From contig NZ_SRLH01000002.1 of the NCBI RefSeq assembly GCF_004745595.1, positions 186,001 through 250,000 on the forward strand: DNA of 64,000 nt, read 5' to 3'. Position numbers and translations under genes: made by a program. The stretch is from Flavobacterium humi. GTDB taxonomy: Bacteria; Bacteroidota; Bacteroidia; Flavobacteriales; Flavobacteriaceae. This document shows, piece after piece, positions 8,717 to 16,879 of this stretch. Under the pieces are notes generated by a model. That model saw nothing but the letters and a program-made list of their open reading frames with translations. It made no database searches and had not been told where the DNA came from. The stretch's first letter is position 1. Each line of letters begins with the position of its first letter.

Positions 8717-11700
8717 ATTTACCACATCAACTAACATTATTCGTGATACGGATAGGGAATTGAAATACATACCTACTCCAAATGCCATTCGTATAAGCAA
8801 CCAGATAAGCAATGACTTTAAGTTAGGCATCAGGTCATTTAATATAATTGGATCATACGGTACTGGAAAAAGTTCTTTTCTTTGGGCTATAGAACAAACT
8901 TTAAAAGCAAACAAACTATATTTTGGATTGAATTTAATTTCAAATCCAAAAATTGACTTTATTAAAATAGTAGGTGAATATCAATCTTTGAAGGATACTC
9001 TAGCTGATTTGTTCGAAATCAGAAATGATAAGCATCTATCTGAAAATATTTTCTCTCACATTTATAATCGCTATTATGATTTAGATCAAAAGAACCCTCT
9101 TCTTTTTATTGTCATCGATGAGTTTGGAAAGTTTTTAGAATATGCTTCAAATAACCAACCTGAGAAAGAGCTGTATTTTATTCAACAATTAGCTGAATTT
9201 GCCAATAATTCAGATAACAATATAGTTTTATTAACCACTGTACATCAAAACTTTGATGCGTATGCTCTTCATTTAGATCCATCACAAAAACAAGAGTGGA
9301 CCAAAGTAAAAGGAAGGTTTAAGGAAATTACTTTTAATGAGCCGGTAGAACAATTGTTATTTCTTGCATCTGAGCATATGGAGGAAAAACAATCAACGAG
9401 CAAGAAAGAGAAAGCGATTAGTGAACTTGTAGAATTATTAACCACTTCGAAGACATTTAATACCAATGAGGATTATATTAGAGGTATAGCGAAAAAGCTA
9501 TATCCTTTAGATGCAATTTCTGCATATGTATTGACATTATCTTTGCAAAAGTATGGGCAAAATGAGCGTTCGCTATTTTCTTTTTTAGAATCAACAGATC
9601 ACACTGGATTATATCAACATAGCATATTGAGTGATCGATTTTACTCAATTGCAGAGGTTTATGATTTTTTAGTTTATAATTATTTTTCTTTTGTAAATTC
9701 GAGGTACAATCCTGATTTCAGCGCATGGAAAGCAATTAGAACGTCCTTAGAAAAGATAGAATCCTTATTTGATGAGGACCTTATAAACTATGAAAAATTA
9801 ATTAAGACAATAGGTCTGTTATCTATCAATTCGCAAGCAGGCTCTTTTATAAACCGTAACTTTTTGGTAGCCTATGCCGAAATGAGTTTAGATATAAAGA
9901 ATGCAGATAAATTAATTGAAAATCTAGAGGTTAAAAAGGTAATACTTTACAGAAATTATAGTAACAGATATATTCTTTTTGAGGGAACTGACTTGGATAT
10001 CCCCACTGCCCTTTATGAAGCAGGTAATAAGATTGATGATATAACTGATGTAGTAACATTACTTAATAAAAACTATTCACTGTCTCCTGTTCTTGCTAAA
10101 AGAACAATGTTTGAAACAGGTACGCCCCGTTTATTTGAATATAAAATATCATCTCATCCTATTTCAACAAAACCAGAAGGAGATGTGGATGGATTCATTA
10201 ATTTAATTTTTAATGAAAAGGGGATACTTGCCGAAATTAAAAAAATATCAGCACAAAATCAAGAAGCTATTTTATATTGCTACTATTTGAAATCGAAGGA
10301 GATAAAAGACCTGCTGTTTGAAATAGAAAAAACAAGAAAGGTAATTGAAGAAAACCCGGATGACAAAGTTGCTGTAGATGAGTTGAAAATCATTGTACTA
10401 CACCAACGAAATTTACTAAATCATAAAATCCTCAACAGCTTTTTTGGTAATAATGCCTCTGTGGTTTGGATATTTAACGGTAAACAAAAGGAGTTTAAAA
10501 CACAAAAGGAATTTAATTCTTTTCTTTCGGAAATCTGCCAAACGATTTATAACAAAACTCCCTATTTTAATAACGAATTAGTTAACAAGCATAAGATATC
10601 AGCTTCAATTCATTCAGCAAAGAGAAGCTATTTTAGAGCTTTAGCAAATGAATGGGATGTGCCGCAGCTTGGTTTTCCCCAAGATAAATTTCCACCAGAG
10701 AAAACCATCTATTTATCCTTACTAGAAAATAATGGTATTAAATTATTTGATGAAAATTCATCAAACATTATTCATCCTCATAATGAAAATGGTTTTCATA
10801 GTTTATGGGAAACTTCAGTTGCATTTTTAAACAGTGCTAAACTGACAAAGAGAAGTGTTTCAGAGTTTATAGAAATATTGAGTAACAAACCTTTTAAATT
10901 AAAGCAGGGATTTATCGATTTTTGGGTACCTACTTTCTTATTCATTAAAAGAGATGAATATGCATTATTCAATGAAGGTATTTATACTCCTATAATTAAC
11001 GGTGATATCCTAGAACTAATAGCAAAAGTACCTTTTGAGTTTGAAATAAAGTCATTTGTTTTAGAAGGAGTAAAATTAGATATATTCAATAGCTATCGTA
11101 AATTTTTGAATATTGAACTAAATAAATCAGGTAACGCGCAGACCTTTATCGAAACCATTAAACCGTTTCTGGTATTTTACAGAGCGTTACCGGACTACTC
11201 TAAAGAAACCAAACGATTATCCAAAGAGAGCATTGCAATAAGAGAGGCAATAGCCAATTCAAAGGATCCGGAACAATCTTTCTTTGAAGATTTTCCAACC
11301 GCTTTGGGTTATTCAGTAGCAAGAATACAAAAAGACAGAGCTGAATTACAGCATTTTATAATCCAATTACAAGACTCTATCAAAGAGGTTCGTAACTGTT
11401 TTGATGAATTAGTAAGTCGCTTTGAAATCTTTTTACAAGACAAATATTTTGATAAACCTCTAAAATTTGAGGAATACAAAATCAAATTTCAAAACAGGTA
11501 TGAAAACCTACATCGTCATTTATTATTAAACTCACAGAAGTCATTTGTACTTCGTATAGATTCCAAAATTGAGGATAAAAAAGCATGGCTGAGTTCATTA
11601 GCACAATCATTGACTGGTAAATCCTTAGAGAAATTTAAAGATGAAGATGAACTTCTACTTTATGATAAGTTTGCAGATATGATTTTGGATTTAGATAGCC

Positions 11701-11921
11701 TAAATGAAATTTCTAAAGTTAAATTTGATGAAGAAAAAGAAATAGCTTTAAATATACAGATTAACTCCTTTGAAGAAGGAATGGCAAACAAGGTGATTCG
11801 CTTACCAAAAGGGAAAAGTAAAGAGGTTGATAACCTTGAAAAACGTATAAACGAGTTGCTTTCAAAAGATAAAAGTATTGATTTGGCAGCAATTGCAGCT
11901 GTTTTGAAAAAATTATTATAA
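8706..11921 (+). CDS. sspC: SspC-like large ATPase
   Basis: Protein of 1,071 residues with Walker A GSYGTGKSS at 49-57 and Walker B LFIVIDEF with D138/E139. The remainder is long, helical and charged, with no obvious nuclease motif. SspC is the ATPase of the phosphorothioation complex. Start and stop are fixed by overlaps: 11 bp with sspB upstream and the stop/start TAATG at 11921 with sspD. Size and neighbours match SspC; the sequence alone would only say 'ATPase'. Confidence 0.85.
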   Translation: MATKFTTSTNIIRDTDRELKYIPTPNAIRISNQISNDFKLGIRSFNIIGSYGTGKSSFLWAIEQTLKANKLYFGLNLISNPKIDFIKIVGEYQSLKDTLADLFEIRNDKHLSENIFSHIYNRYYDLDQKNPLLFIVIDEFGKFLEYASNNQPEKELYFIQQLAEFANNSDNNIVLLTTVHQNFDAYALHLDPSQKQEWTKVKGRFKEITFNEPVEQLLFLASEHMEEKQSTSKKEKAISELVELLTTSKTFNTNEDYIRGIAKKLYPLDAISAYVLTLSLQKYGQNERSLFSFLESTDHTGLYQHSILSDRFYSIAEVYDFLVYNYFSFVNSRYNPDFSAWKAIRTSLEKIESLFDEDLINYEKLIKTIGLLSINSQAGSFINRNFLVAYAEMSLDIKNADKLIENLEVKKVILYRNYSNRYILFEGTDLDIPTALYEAGNKIDDITDVVTLLNKNYSLSPVLAKRTMFETGTPRLFEYKISSHPISTKPEGDVDGFINLIFNEKGILAEIKKISAQNQEAILYCYYLKSKEIKDLLFEIEKTRKVIEENPDDKVAVDELKIIVLHQRNLLNHKILNSFFGNNASVVWIFNGKQKEFKTQKEFNSFLSEICQTIYNKTPYFNNELVNKHKISASIHSAKRSYFRALANEWDVPQLGFPQDKFPPEKTIYLSLLENNGIKLFDENSSNIIHPHNENGFHSLWETSVAFLNSAKLTKRSVSEFIEILSNKPFKLKQGFIDFWVPTFLFIKRDEYALFNEGIYTPIINGDILELIAKVPFEFEIKSFVLEGVKLDIFNSYRKFLNIELNKSGNAQTFIETIKPFLVFYRALPDYSKETKRLSKESIAIREAIANSKDPEQSFFEDFPTALGYSVARIQKDRAELQHFIIQLQDSIKEVRNCFDELVSRFEIFLQDKYFDKPLKFEEYKIKFQNRYENLHRHLLLNSQKSFVLRIDSKIEDKKAWLSSLAQSLTGKSLEKFKDEDELLLYDKFADMILDLDSLNEISKVKFDEEKEIALNIQINSFEEGMANKVIRLPKGKSKEVDNLEKRINELLSKDKSIDLAAIAAVLKKLL

Positions 11922-13027
11922 TGGGTAAAGTTAGACATGTATTAGGTATTTCCGGAGGAAAAGACAGCGCAGCTTTAGCTATATATATGAAGCAAAATTA
12001 TCCTGATTTAGACATAGAATATTATACATCCGATACGGGAAAAGAACTTCAGGACACTTATGATCTGATTGAAAATTTAGAAAATTTTCTCGGTAAAGAA
12101 ATAATAAAACTTCCTGCTCTTGAGGATGACAGTCTGAATCCATTTGATCACTTCATTAAAATGTACAATGGTTTTTTGCCCGGATCTATTTCGAGATGGT
12201 GTACAAAAAAATTGAAATTGGAACCTTTCGAAAAATTTGTTGGAAATGACTTAGTAATATCTTACGTAGGTATTCGTGGAGACGAAGACAGGGAAGGTTA
12301 TATATCTAAAAAATCCAATATACAGTCTATATTTCCATTCCGAAAAAATATATTTAGTGAGGACGTCACGACAAAATTTCTGGCAAACAATAACATTGTT
12401 AATGTTATAAAATATTACGAAGCGTTAGACTTGGGAGAAAAGAAAGGGCGCATCTTCGAAATAATAAATACAGAAATTTCTATAAATTTTAGCCAAACAC
12501 AAAAATTAAATAGTATTTTAGATTTAGGAATTAAAGAATACAATGATGCTGTTTTCCAATTTCTTCAGACAACCGACTATCCTTTATCTAAAGAAGATGG
12601 TTTTCCTCTGATCAATAATGAAGATATATTAGTACGAGATGATATTTTTAAAATTTTAGAAGAATCAGGCGTAGGTGTTCCTGCATATTATAAAGCGATA
12701 GAATTTGAAGTCAATGGCAAAAAATCAACCTATGCGAGAAGCCGCTCAGGATGTTTCTTTTGTTTCTATCAGCAAAAAATTGAATGGGTGTGGCTATACG
12801 AACAACATCCCGATTTGTTTTTGAAAGCAATGGAGTACGAGAAAGATGGCTATACTTGGATACAGGATGAGTCACTTGTAGAGTTAGTACAGCCTGAGAG
12901 AATAGAAAAAATTAAAGAAGAATATATTAAACGTAAAGAAAGAACAAAATCAAAAGTACAATCCCCTTATCTTCTAGACATTCTAGAAGATGCTGAAGGC
13001 GAAGGCTGTGCAAGCTGTTTTATATAA
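11921..13027 (+). CDS. sspD: SspD-like PAPS-reductase-family sulfur transfer protein
   Basis: PP-loop protein of 368 residues with SGGKDS at 11-16, the ATP-pyrophosphatase signature of the PAPS reductase/DndC family. Cysteines are clustered in SRWCTKK, SGCFFCFYQ and the C-terminal CASCFI, which could bind an iron-sulfur cluster or carry sulfur. DndC and SspD activate DNA for sulfur insertion using sulfur from a cysteine desulfurase. The gene overlaps sspC by one base and is 8 bp from the DUF262 gene. A longer PAPS reductase role in sulfate assimilation is unlikely in this context. Confidence 0.88.
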   Translation: MGKVRHVLGISGGKDSAALAIYMKQNYPDLDIEYYTSDTGKELQDTYDLIENLENFLGKEIIKLPALEDDSLNPFDHFIKMYNGFLPGSISRWCTKKLKLEPFEKFVGNDLVISYVGIRGDEDREGYISKKSNIQSIFPFRKNIFSEDVTTKFLANNNIVNVIKYYEALDLGEKKGRIFEIINTEISINFSQTQKLNSILDLGIKEYNDAVFQFLQTTDYPLSKEDGFPLINNEDILVRDDIFKILEESGVGVPAYYKAIEFEVNGKKSTYARSRSGCFFCFYQQKIEWVWLYEQHPDLFLKAMEYEKDGYTWIQDESLVELVQPERIEKIKEEYIKRKERTKSKVQSPYLLDILEDAEGEGCASCFI

Positions 13028-13035
13028 TAATCTAT

Positions 13036-14070
13036 ATGGAAGTAAAAGTTACTAACTGGAAGATTTCGACTCTTCTAAAAAAAAGAGAAAAAATAAATGA
13101 ACAACCTGAATATCAAAGAGGAAAAGTCTGGTCTACCGAAAAGGAGGCACTACTTATTGACTCGATATTACGTGGCATAGATATTCCTAAAATTTACTTA
13201 CGTAGTGTTAAAAATCATATTCACGACTATGAGGTAGCTGATGGCCAGCAAAGATTAACAGCCATTTTTAATTTCCACGATAACTTATTTAAATTACTTG
13301 ATAAGAGTATCAAAGGCCTTAAAACAGATAAAATTGAAGAATATTCAGTTGGTAATAAAAAATACGAAAACTTAGATAAAAATTTACAACAAAAATTTTT
13401 AGACACAGAAGTCACAATTGCTATTATAGATAGTTGTACAGAAGACGAAGTACGTGTGCTTTTTGGCAGATTACAGGAAGGGGTTACATTAAATGCCGCT
13501 GAAAAAAGAAATGCTATTATAAGCAATGTTGGAAAACATATAGATAGTTTAGCACTTAATCATAAATTTTTCGAAAAATGTAAAATATCTAGGGAAAGAT
13601 TCAAACACCAGGATTATTTAGCCCACGTATTTTGTTTAATTTATTATAAAAATCACGACGATTTAAAAGCCAATTTAATTGAAAAACTTTACTTAGATAA
13701 ATCTATTTCTGTAACTGCAAATGAATTAAAGAAAATTGATGAAGTTCTAGATTTGATTTATGAATTGGACTTAGCAGATGGTAAAAGAATAGTTAATAAG
13801 TATACCTTCATAGATATTTTTTGGTTTCTTTATCGAAATATTAATAACACGAAACTTAATGTTAAGGGCTTTAAAAAAGCATTTAATGAGTTTGAAAACA
13901 GTAGATTAGACAGAAAAGATAATTTAAAAGATCTTGCTCAAGAAAAGACAAATGATTCTATTAATTTATATAATTATATTATGAATTATGATAGATCAGG
14001 GGCTTTGACGGAAAGTATTAGTACTAGAGCGAATGTATTAGATAATATGTTTAAAAAATTTATAATTTAA
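13036..14070 (+). CDS. Short DUF262 (GmrS/SspE N-terminal-like) protein without HNH domain
   Basis: Protein of 344 residues with the ParB-like DUF262 core: YQRGKVWS from residue 26 and DGQQR at 69-73, the nucleotide-binding/hydrolysis motif of GmrSD-type enzymes. In SspE the DUF262 domain senses phosphorothioates and a C-terminal DUF1524 HNH domain cuts DNA. This protein is about half that size and no HNH motif is visible, so it may be a sensor only. It lies 8 bp after sspD and 2 bp before the SIR2 gene, which suggests a two-protein sensor/effector module. Confidence 0.8.
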   Translation: MEVKVTNWKISTLLKKREKINEQPEYQRGKVWSTEKEALLIDSILRGIDIPKIYLRSVKNHIHDYEVADGQQRLTAIFNFHDNLFKLLDKSIKGLKTDKIEEYSVGNKKYENLDKNLQQKFLDTEVTIAIIDSCTEDEVRVLFGRLQEGVTLNAAEKRNAIISNVGKHIDSLALNHKFFEKCKISRERFKHQDYLAHVFCLIYYKNHDDLKANLIEKLYLDKSISVTANELKKIDEVLDLIYELDLADGKRIVNKYTFIDIFWFLYRNINNTKLNVKGFKKAFNEFENSRLDRKDNLKDLAQEKTNDSINLYNYIMNYDRSGALTESISTRANVLDNMFKKFII

Positions 14071-14072
14071 AT

Positions 14073-14927
14073 ATGAGTTTTACAGATGACCATTTCCCAT
14101 CAGAAATGATAGAAAGCTTCAAAGATAAATCAAGCGTTTTTTTTGTTGGAGCAGGCATATCAATAGAGGCCGGTTTGCCTACATGGGGCAAATTGATTTC
14201 TGAGCTAATTACATTAGCTTCAAGCCAACCATGGTGCAGTGCTGATAAAGTTTCGGAATATAACAAACTTTTAGCAGAAGGGAACAGTTTTTTATTATTA
14301 GCAGAAGAATTGAAAAGTGAATTAGGAAGCGTATTTTACGATTTCATGGAAGATACCTTTGGTAGACCGGACATCAGACCAACTGAAACTATGGAATCTA
14401 TATTAAGCTTTAATTCAAATATTATTATAACTTCTAATTATGATCGCTTAATTGAAAATACTTATACAAAACTTAATGGTTATCCACCTCCTACTTTTAC
14501 TTACAGTCAAAGTAGAGAAATAGCCAACAATTACTGGAAACAAAAATTTTTTGTACTAAAGGCGCATGGTGATGCTTTTTCAGATGTGCAAGGGATTATT
14601 CTATCACAGCGTGATTATAGAAAAACGTTATACAGAGAGTTAGGCTACAAGAGTATTCTGCAATCCATATTTTCAACTAAATCTATTTTTTTTGTTGGTA
14701 CTTCTATGACTGATCCTGAATTTAATTTATTATTAGATTACTTACATGAATCATATTCAGGAGGTGGACCAACACATTATCTACTTATTAGTGATGAGAA
14801 AGCAAATCCTATCATACAACGACGTTTTTTTGAGGATTTTAAAATTAAAACAATAACATATAATAATAAATCGGGTCGTCACTCAGAGATTAATGAATAT
14901 CTAAAAGAATTAAAAAGTAAAATTTAA
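14073..14927 (+). CDS. SIR2-family protein, candidate NAD-degrading effector
   Basis: Protein of 284 residues with the complete SIR2_2 set: GAGIS at 26-30, the TSNYDR segment with N122, the KAHGD segment with candidate catalytic H165, and VGTSMTDPEF near 208-216. SIR2 domains in defence systems (Thoeris ThsA, DSR, short pAgo partners) deplete NAD+. It is the last gene of the sspBCD operon, 2 bp after the DUF262 gene, and ends before a strong terminator. NADase activity and coupling to phosphorothioate sensing are inferences. Confidence 0.85.
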   Translation: MSFTDDHFPSEMIESFKDKSSVFFVGAGISIEAGLPTWGKLISELITLASSQPWCSADKVSEYNKLLAEGNSFLLLAEELKSELGSVFYDFMEDTFGRPDIRPTETMESILSFNSNIIITSNYDRLIENTYTKLNGYPPPTFTYSQSREIANNYWKQKFFVLKAHGDAFSDVQGIILSQRDYRKTLYRELGYKSILQSIFSTKSIFFVGTSMTDPEFNLLLDYLHESYSGGGPTHYLLISDEKANPIIQRRFFEDFKIKTITYNNKSGRHSEINEYLKELKSKI

Positions 14928-14966
14928 TAAGAGGTACGATACAAAATACTTCTTAATAATTTAAAA

Positions 14967-15003
14967 CAATATGGGGTTCAACATCGAGTTGAACCCCATA
15001 TTG
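14967..15003. terminator. Bidirectional terminator between the convergent ssp operons
   Basis: Perfect 16-bp stem (CAATATGGGGTTCAAC and its complement) with a 5-nt loop ATCGA. AAAA precedes it and CTTTATT follows, so it can terminate in both directions. It lies between the SIR2 stop and the DGQHR stop, exactly where two convergent operons should end. Confidence 0.85.
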
Positions 15004-15091
15004 CTTTATTCACTTAAACAATTCATAAAAATCTTATCAAATAATAATAGAAGAAGATAAGCACAGCAAATATCTTGTCTTTAAAATAAAA

Positions 15092-16336
15092 CTACTGTTG
15101 AATATCATTTAAAACATCATCAAGATTTGGATTTTCATACGATATTTTAGCTGCATAACCTTCCTTTAATTTTTTTGTCTCTTTCGCTTCTAATATTTCA
15201 GAATTATATAAGTACAACAATAATAATTGAATAACGGAATCAGAACTCATTACCATTTTGTGTTCAATTGGATTCCAAGCAACATAGTGCCAAGGTTTGG
15301 TGTCCAAATTAAAGTTAACATTATTATATCTTTGAAATATTTCAGTAAATGATTTTCCTTCTCGTTTATATATTAACAAACTTGATTTTACTAATGGCAG
15401 GAAACCAATAGGTCTAAAAACTAAATTTCCTCCTGTATCATTATTCCTATAATTTTGTGCGGCGCTATTTGTTTGAATTAAATATTCACTAATAAAGGCT
15501 AGTTCTGTTTTAAATGCATCCCAGAAACTTATAGTAAATGTTGTGAATTCATGAATTATTTCATTTGATGGCCTAAATTTCAGATACTCTATTAGTAGTT
15601 TTTGGGTGGCTTTTTTCTCAAATTTAGCCTCATAAAATATTTTAAAAATCTCTAAATTAGCCTGATATAATGTAATAATGGACGTTATGGCTTCTTTGTT
15701 TGTAGGTGGAATTGCTTTTTGCTTAGCATAAATTATTCTTTTTCCTGCGAATAATTCATATTCCTCCAGTAAATATCTTGTAACAATTGCTACTGAGTCA
15801 TCTTCATCTAATGCAATTATATCATCTAAAGATACAGGTTTAGCATATCTATTGAGAGTAGTAAATAATCTTCTCGTCTTTTGCTTTCCCTCTTCATCAT
15901 TTTTATGCCCTATAAAAATTGCAGCTATTTTTTGATCCTTTAACTGAGGATTAACTAGTAAAGAAGCTTTTATTCCCTCTACCCTGTGTTGACCATCTAC
16001 AGGAAATACTTTATGATTACTAGGAAATTCTAGTAATCCCATTTGATAAGTTTCTTCACCGCTTTCATACTTAAATTCTATTTCTCGCCAGTCAGGATAG
16101 TCATCATAAACAGCAAGTACTAATGAGTTAAAAAAAACATCCGGCTGATTTAATATATACTCTTTAATACTTACATAATTATTTGTAATACTGCGTTGAA
16201 TCAAATCCTGAAGGCTTTCGGATTTATATAATTGATCATCTATTTTAGAAACAAAAATTGAAATTTGTTCAAAGGTTAAAGTTGTTACATAATAGTTCCA
16301 ACTACCTATATTTGCTTTTAATGCGGGGATTTTCAT
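15092..16336 (-). CDS. DGQHR-domain protein, DndB-like regulator or SspFGH-type component
   Basis: Protein of 414 residues with FPVDGQHRVEG (DGQHR at 114-118) and a downstream segment, RLFTTLNRYAKPVSLDDI, shared by DndB-like proteins. DndB represses dnd operons and responds to DNA modification; other DGQHR proteins are restriction partners. Here it is last in the operon headed by the cysteine desulfurase, 2 bp after the GIY-YIG gene. The domain call is firm; whether it is a repressor or part of the restriction complex is open. Confidence 0.8.
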   Translation of the reverse strand: MKIPALKANIGSWNYYVTTLTFEQISIFVSKIDDQLYKSESLQDLIQRSITNNYVSIKEYILNQPDVFFNSLVLAVYDDYPDWREIEFKYESGEETYQMGLLEFPSNHKVFPVDGQHRVEGIKASLLVNPQLKDQKIAAIFIGHKNDEEGKQKTRRLFTTLNRYAKPVSLDDIIALDEDDSVAIVTRYLLEEYELFAGKRIIYAKQKAIPPTNKEAITSIITLYQANLEIFKIFYEAKFEKKATQKLLIEYLKFRPSNEIIHEFTTFTISFWDAFKTELAFISEYLIQTNSAAQNYRNNDTGGNLVFRPIGFLPLVKSSLLIYKREGKSFTEIFQRYNNVNFNLDTKPWHYVAWNPIEHKMVMSSDSVIQLLLLYLYNSEILEAKETKKLKEGYAAKISYENPNLDDVLNDIQQ

Positions 16337-16338
16337 AA

Positions 16339-16863
16339 TTAGAATGCCTTTATTGCTTGTTTAATCTCTTGATCAGGAATCTCATCGTTCATCGGTAATA
16401 ATAAATAATTGATTAATTGCTTTTCTAAATCAACTATATTGCTATTATTGTCTAACGGAAGATAAGCTAAATGCAAATCTAAAGCCCAATATTTAAACAT
16501 TTTTGTAATTTTAGGCCGTTCATCACTTCGAGAGTATTTTTGAAAGTATTCTTTTACCCTTTTTCTTAGATTTTGGTTTTCAGTATATTGAGCCCTCCCA
16601 ATATAAAATGGAAATTCAGTTATTCCTGTAATTATATTACATTTAACATAAAACAAATATAAACCTCCACTATCATTTGGTATACTATTTATTGCGGGAT
16701 CAAAATCGTCAGCGGTAATATTCAAATATTTACTTTTTTGCCAATTGGTAAAAGATATATCAATGTGCGAAAAGTTAAATCTATTCCAAAGTGGACTATG
16801 CAAATAGTAATTAACACTTTGATTATTTAATTTTTCGCCTAAATCAAAAGCAGATGAAATCAT
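16339..16863 (-). CDS. GIY-YIG-like nuclease
   Basis: Protein of 174 residues. The GIY half is GGLYLFYV (about residue 60), the YIG half is FYIGRA, followed by LRKRVKEYF, the conserved arginine helix, and a C-terminal W-x-LDLHLAYL strand. This is a compact single-domain GIY-YIG fold, although the GIY motif is degenerate (GLY). In this operon it would be the obvious DNA-cutting subunit of a phosphorothioate-linked restriction complex. It is 16 bp after the GHKL ATPase gene. Confidence 0.72.
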   Translation of the reverse strand: MISSAFDLGEKLNNQSVNYYLHSPLWNRFNFSHIDISFTNWQKSKYLNITADDFDPAINSIPNDSGGLYLFYVKCNIITGITEFPFYIGRAQYTENQNLRKRVKEYFQKYSRSDERPKITKMFKYWALDLHLAYLPLDNNSNIVDLEKQLINYLLLPMNDEIPDQEIKQAIKAF

Positions 16864-16879
16864 ACTAAATTTAAATTAT

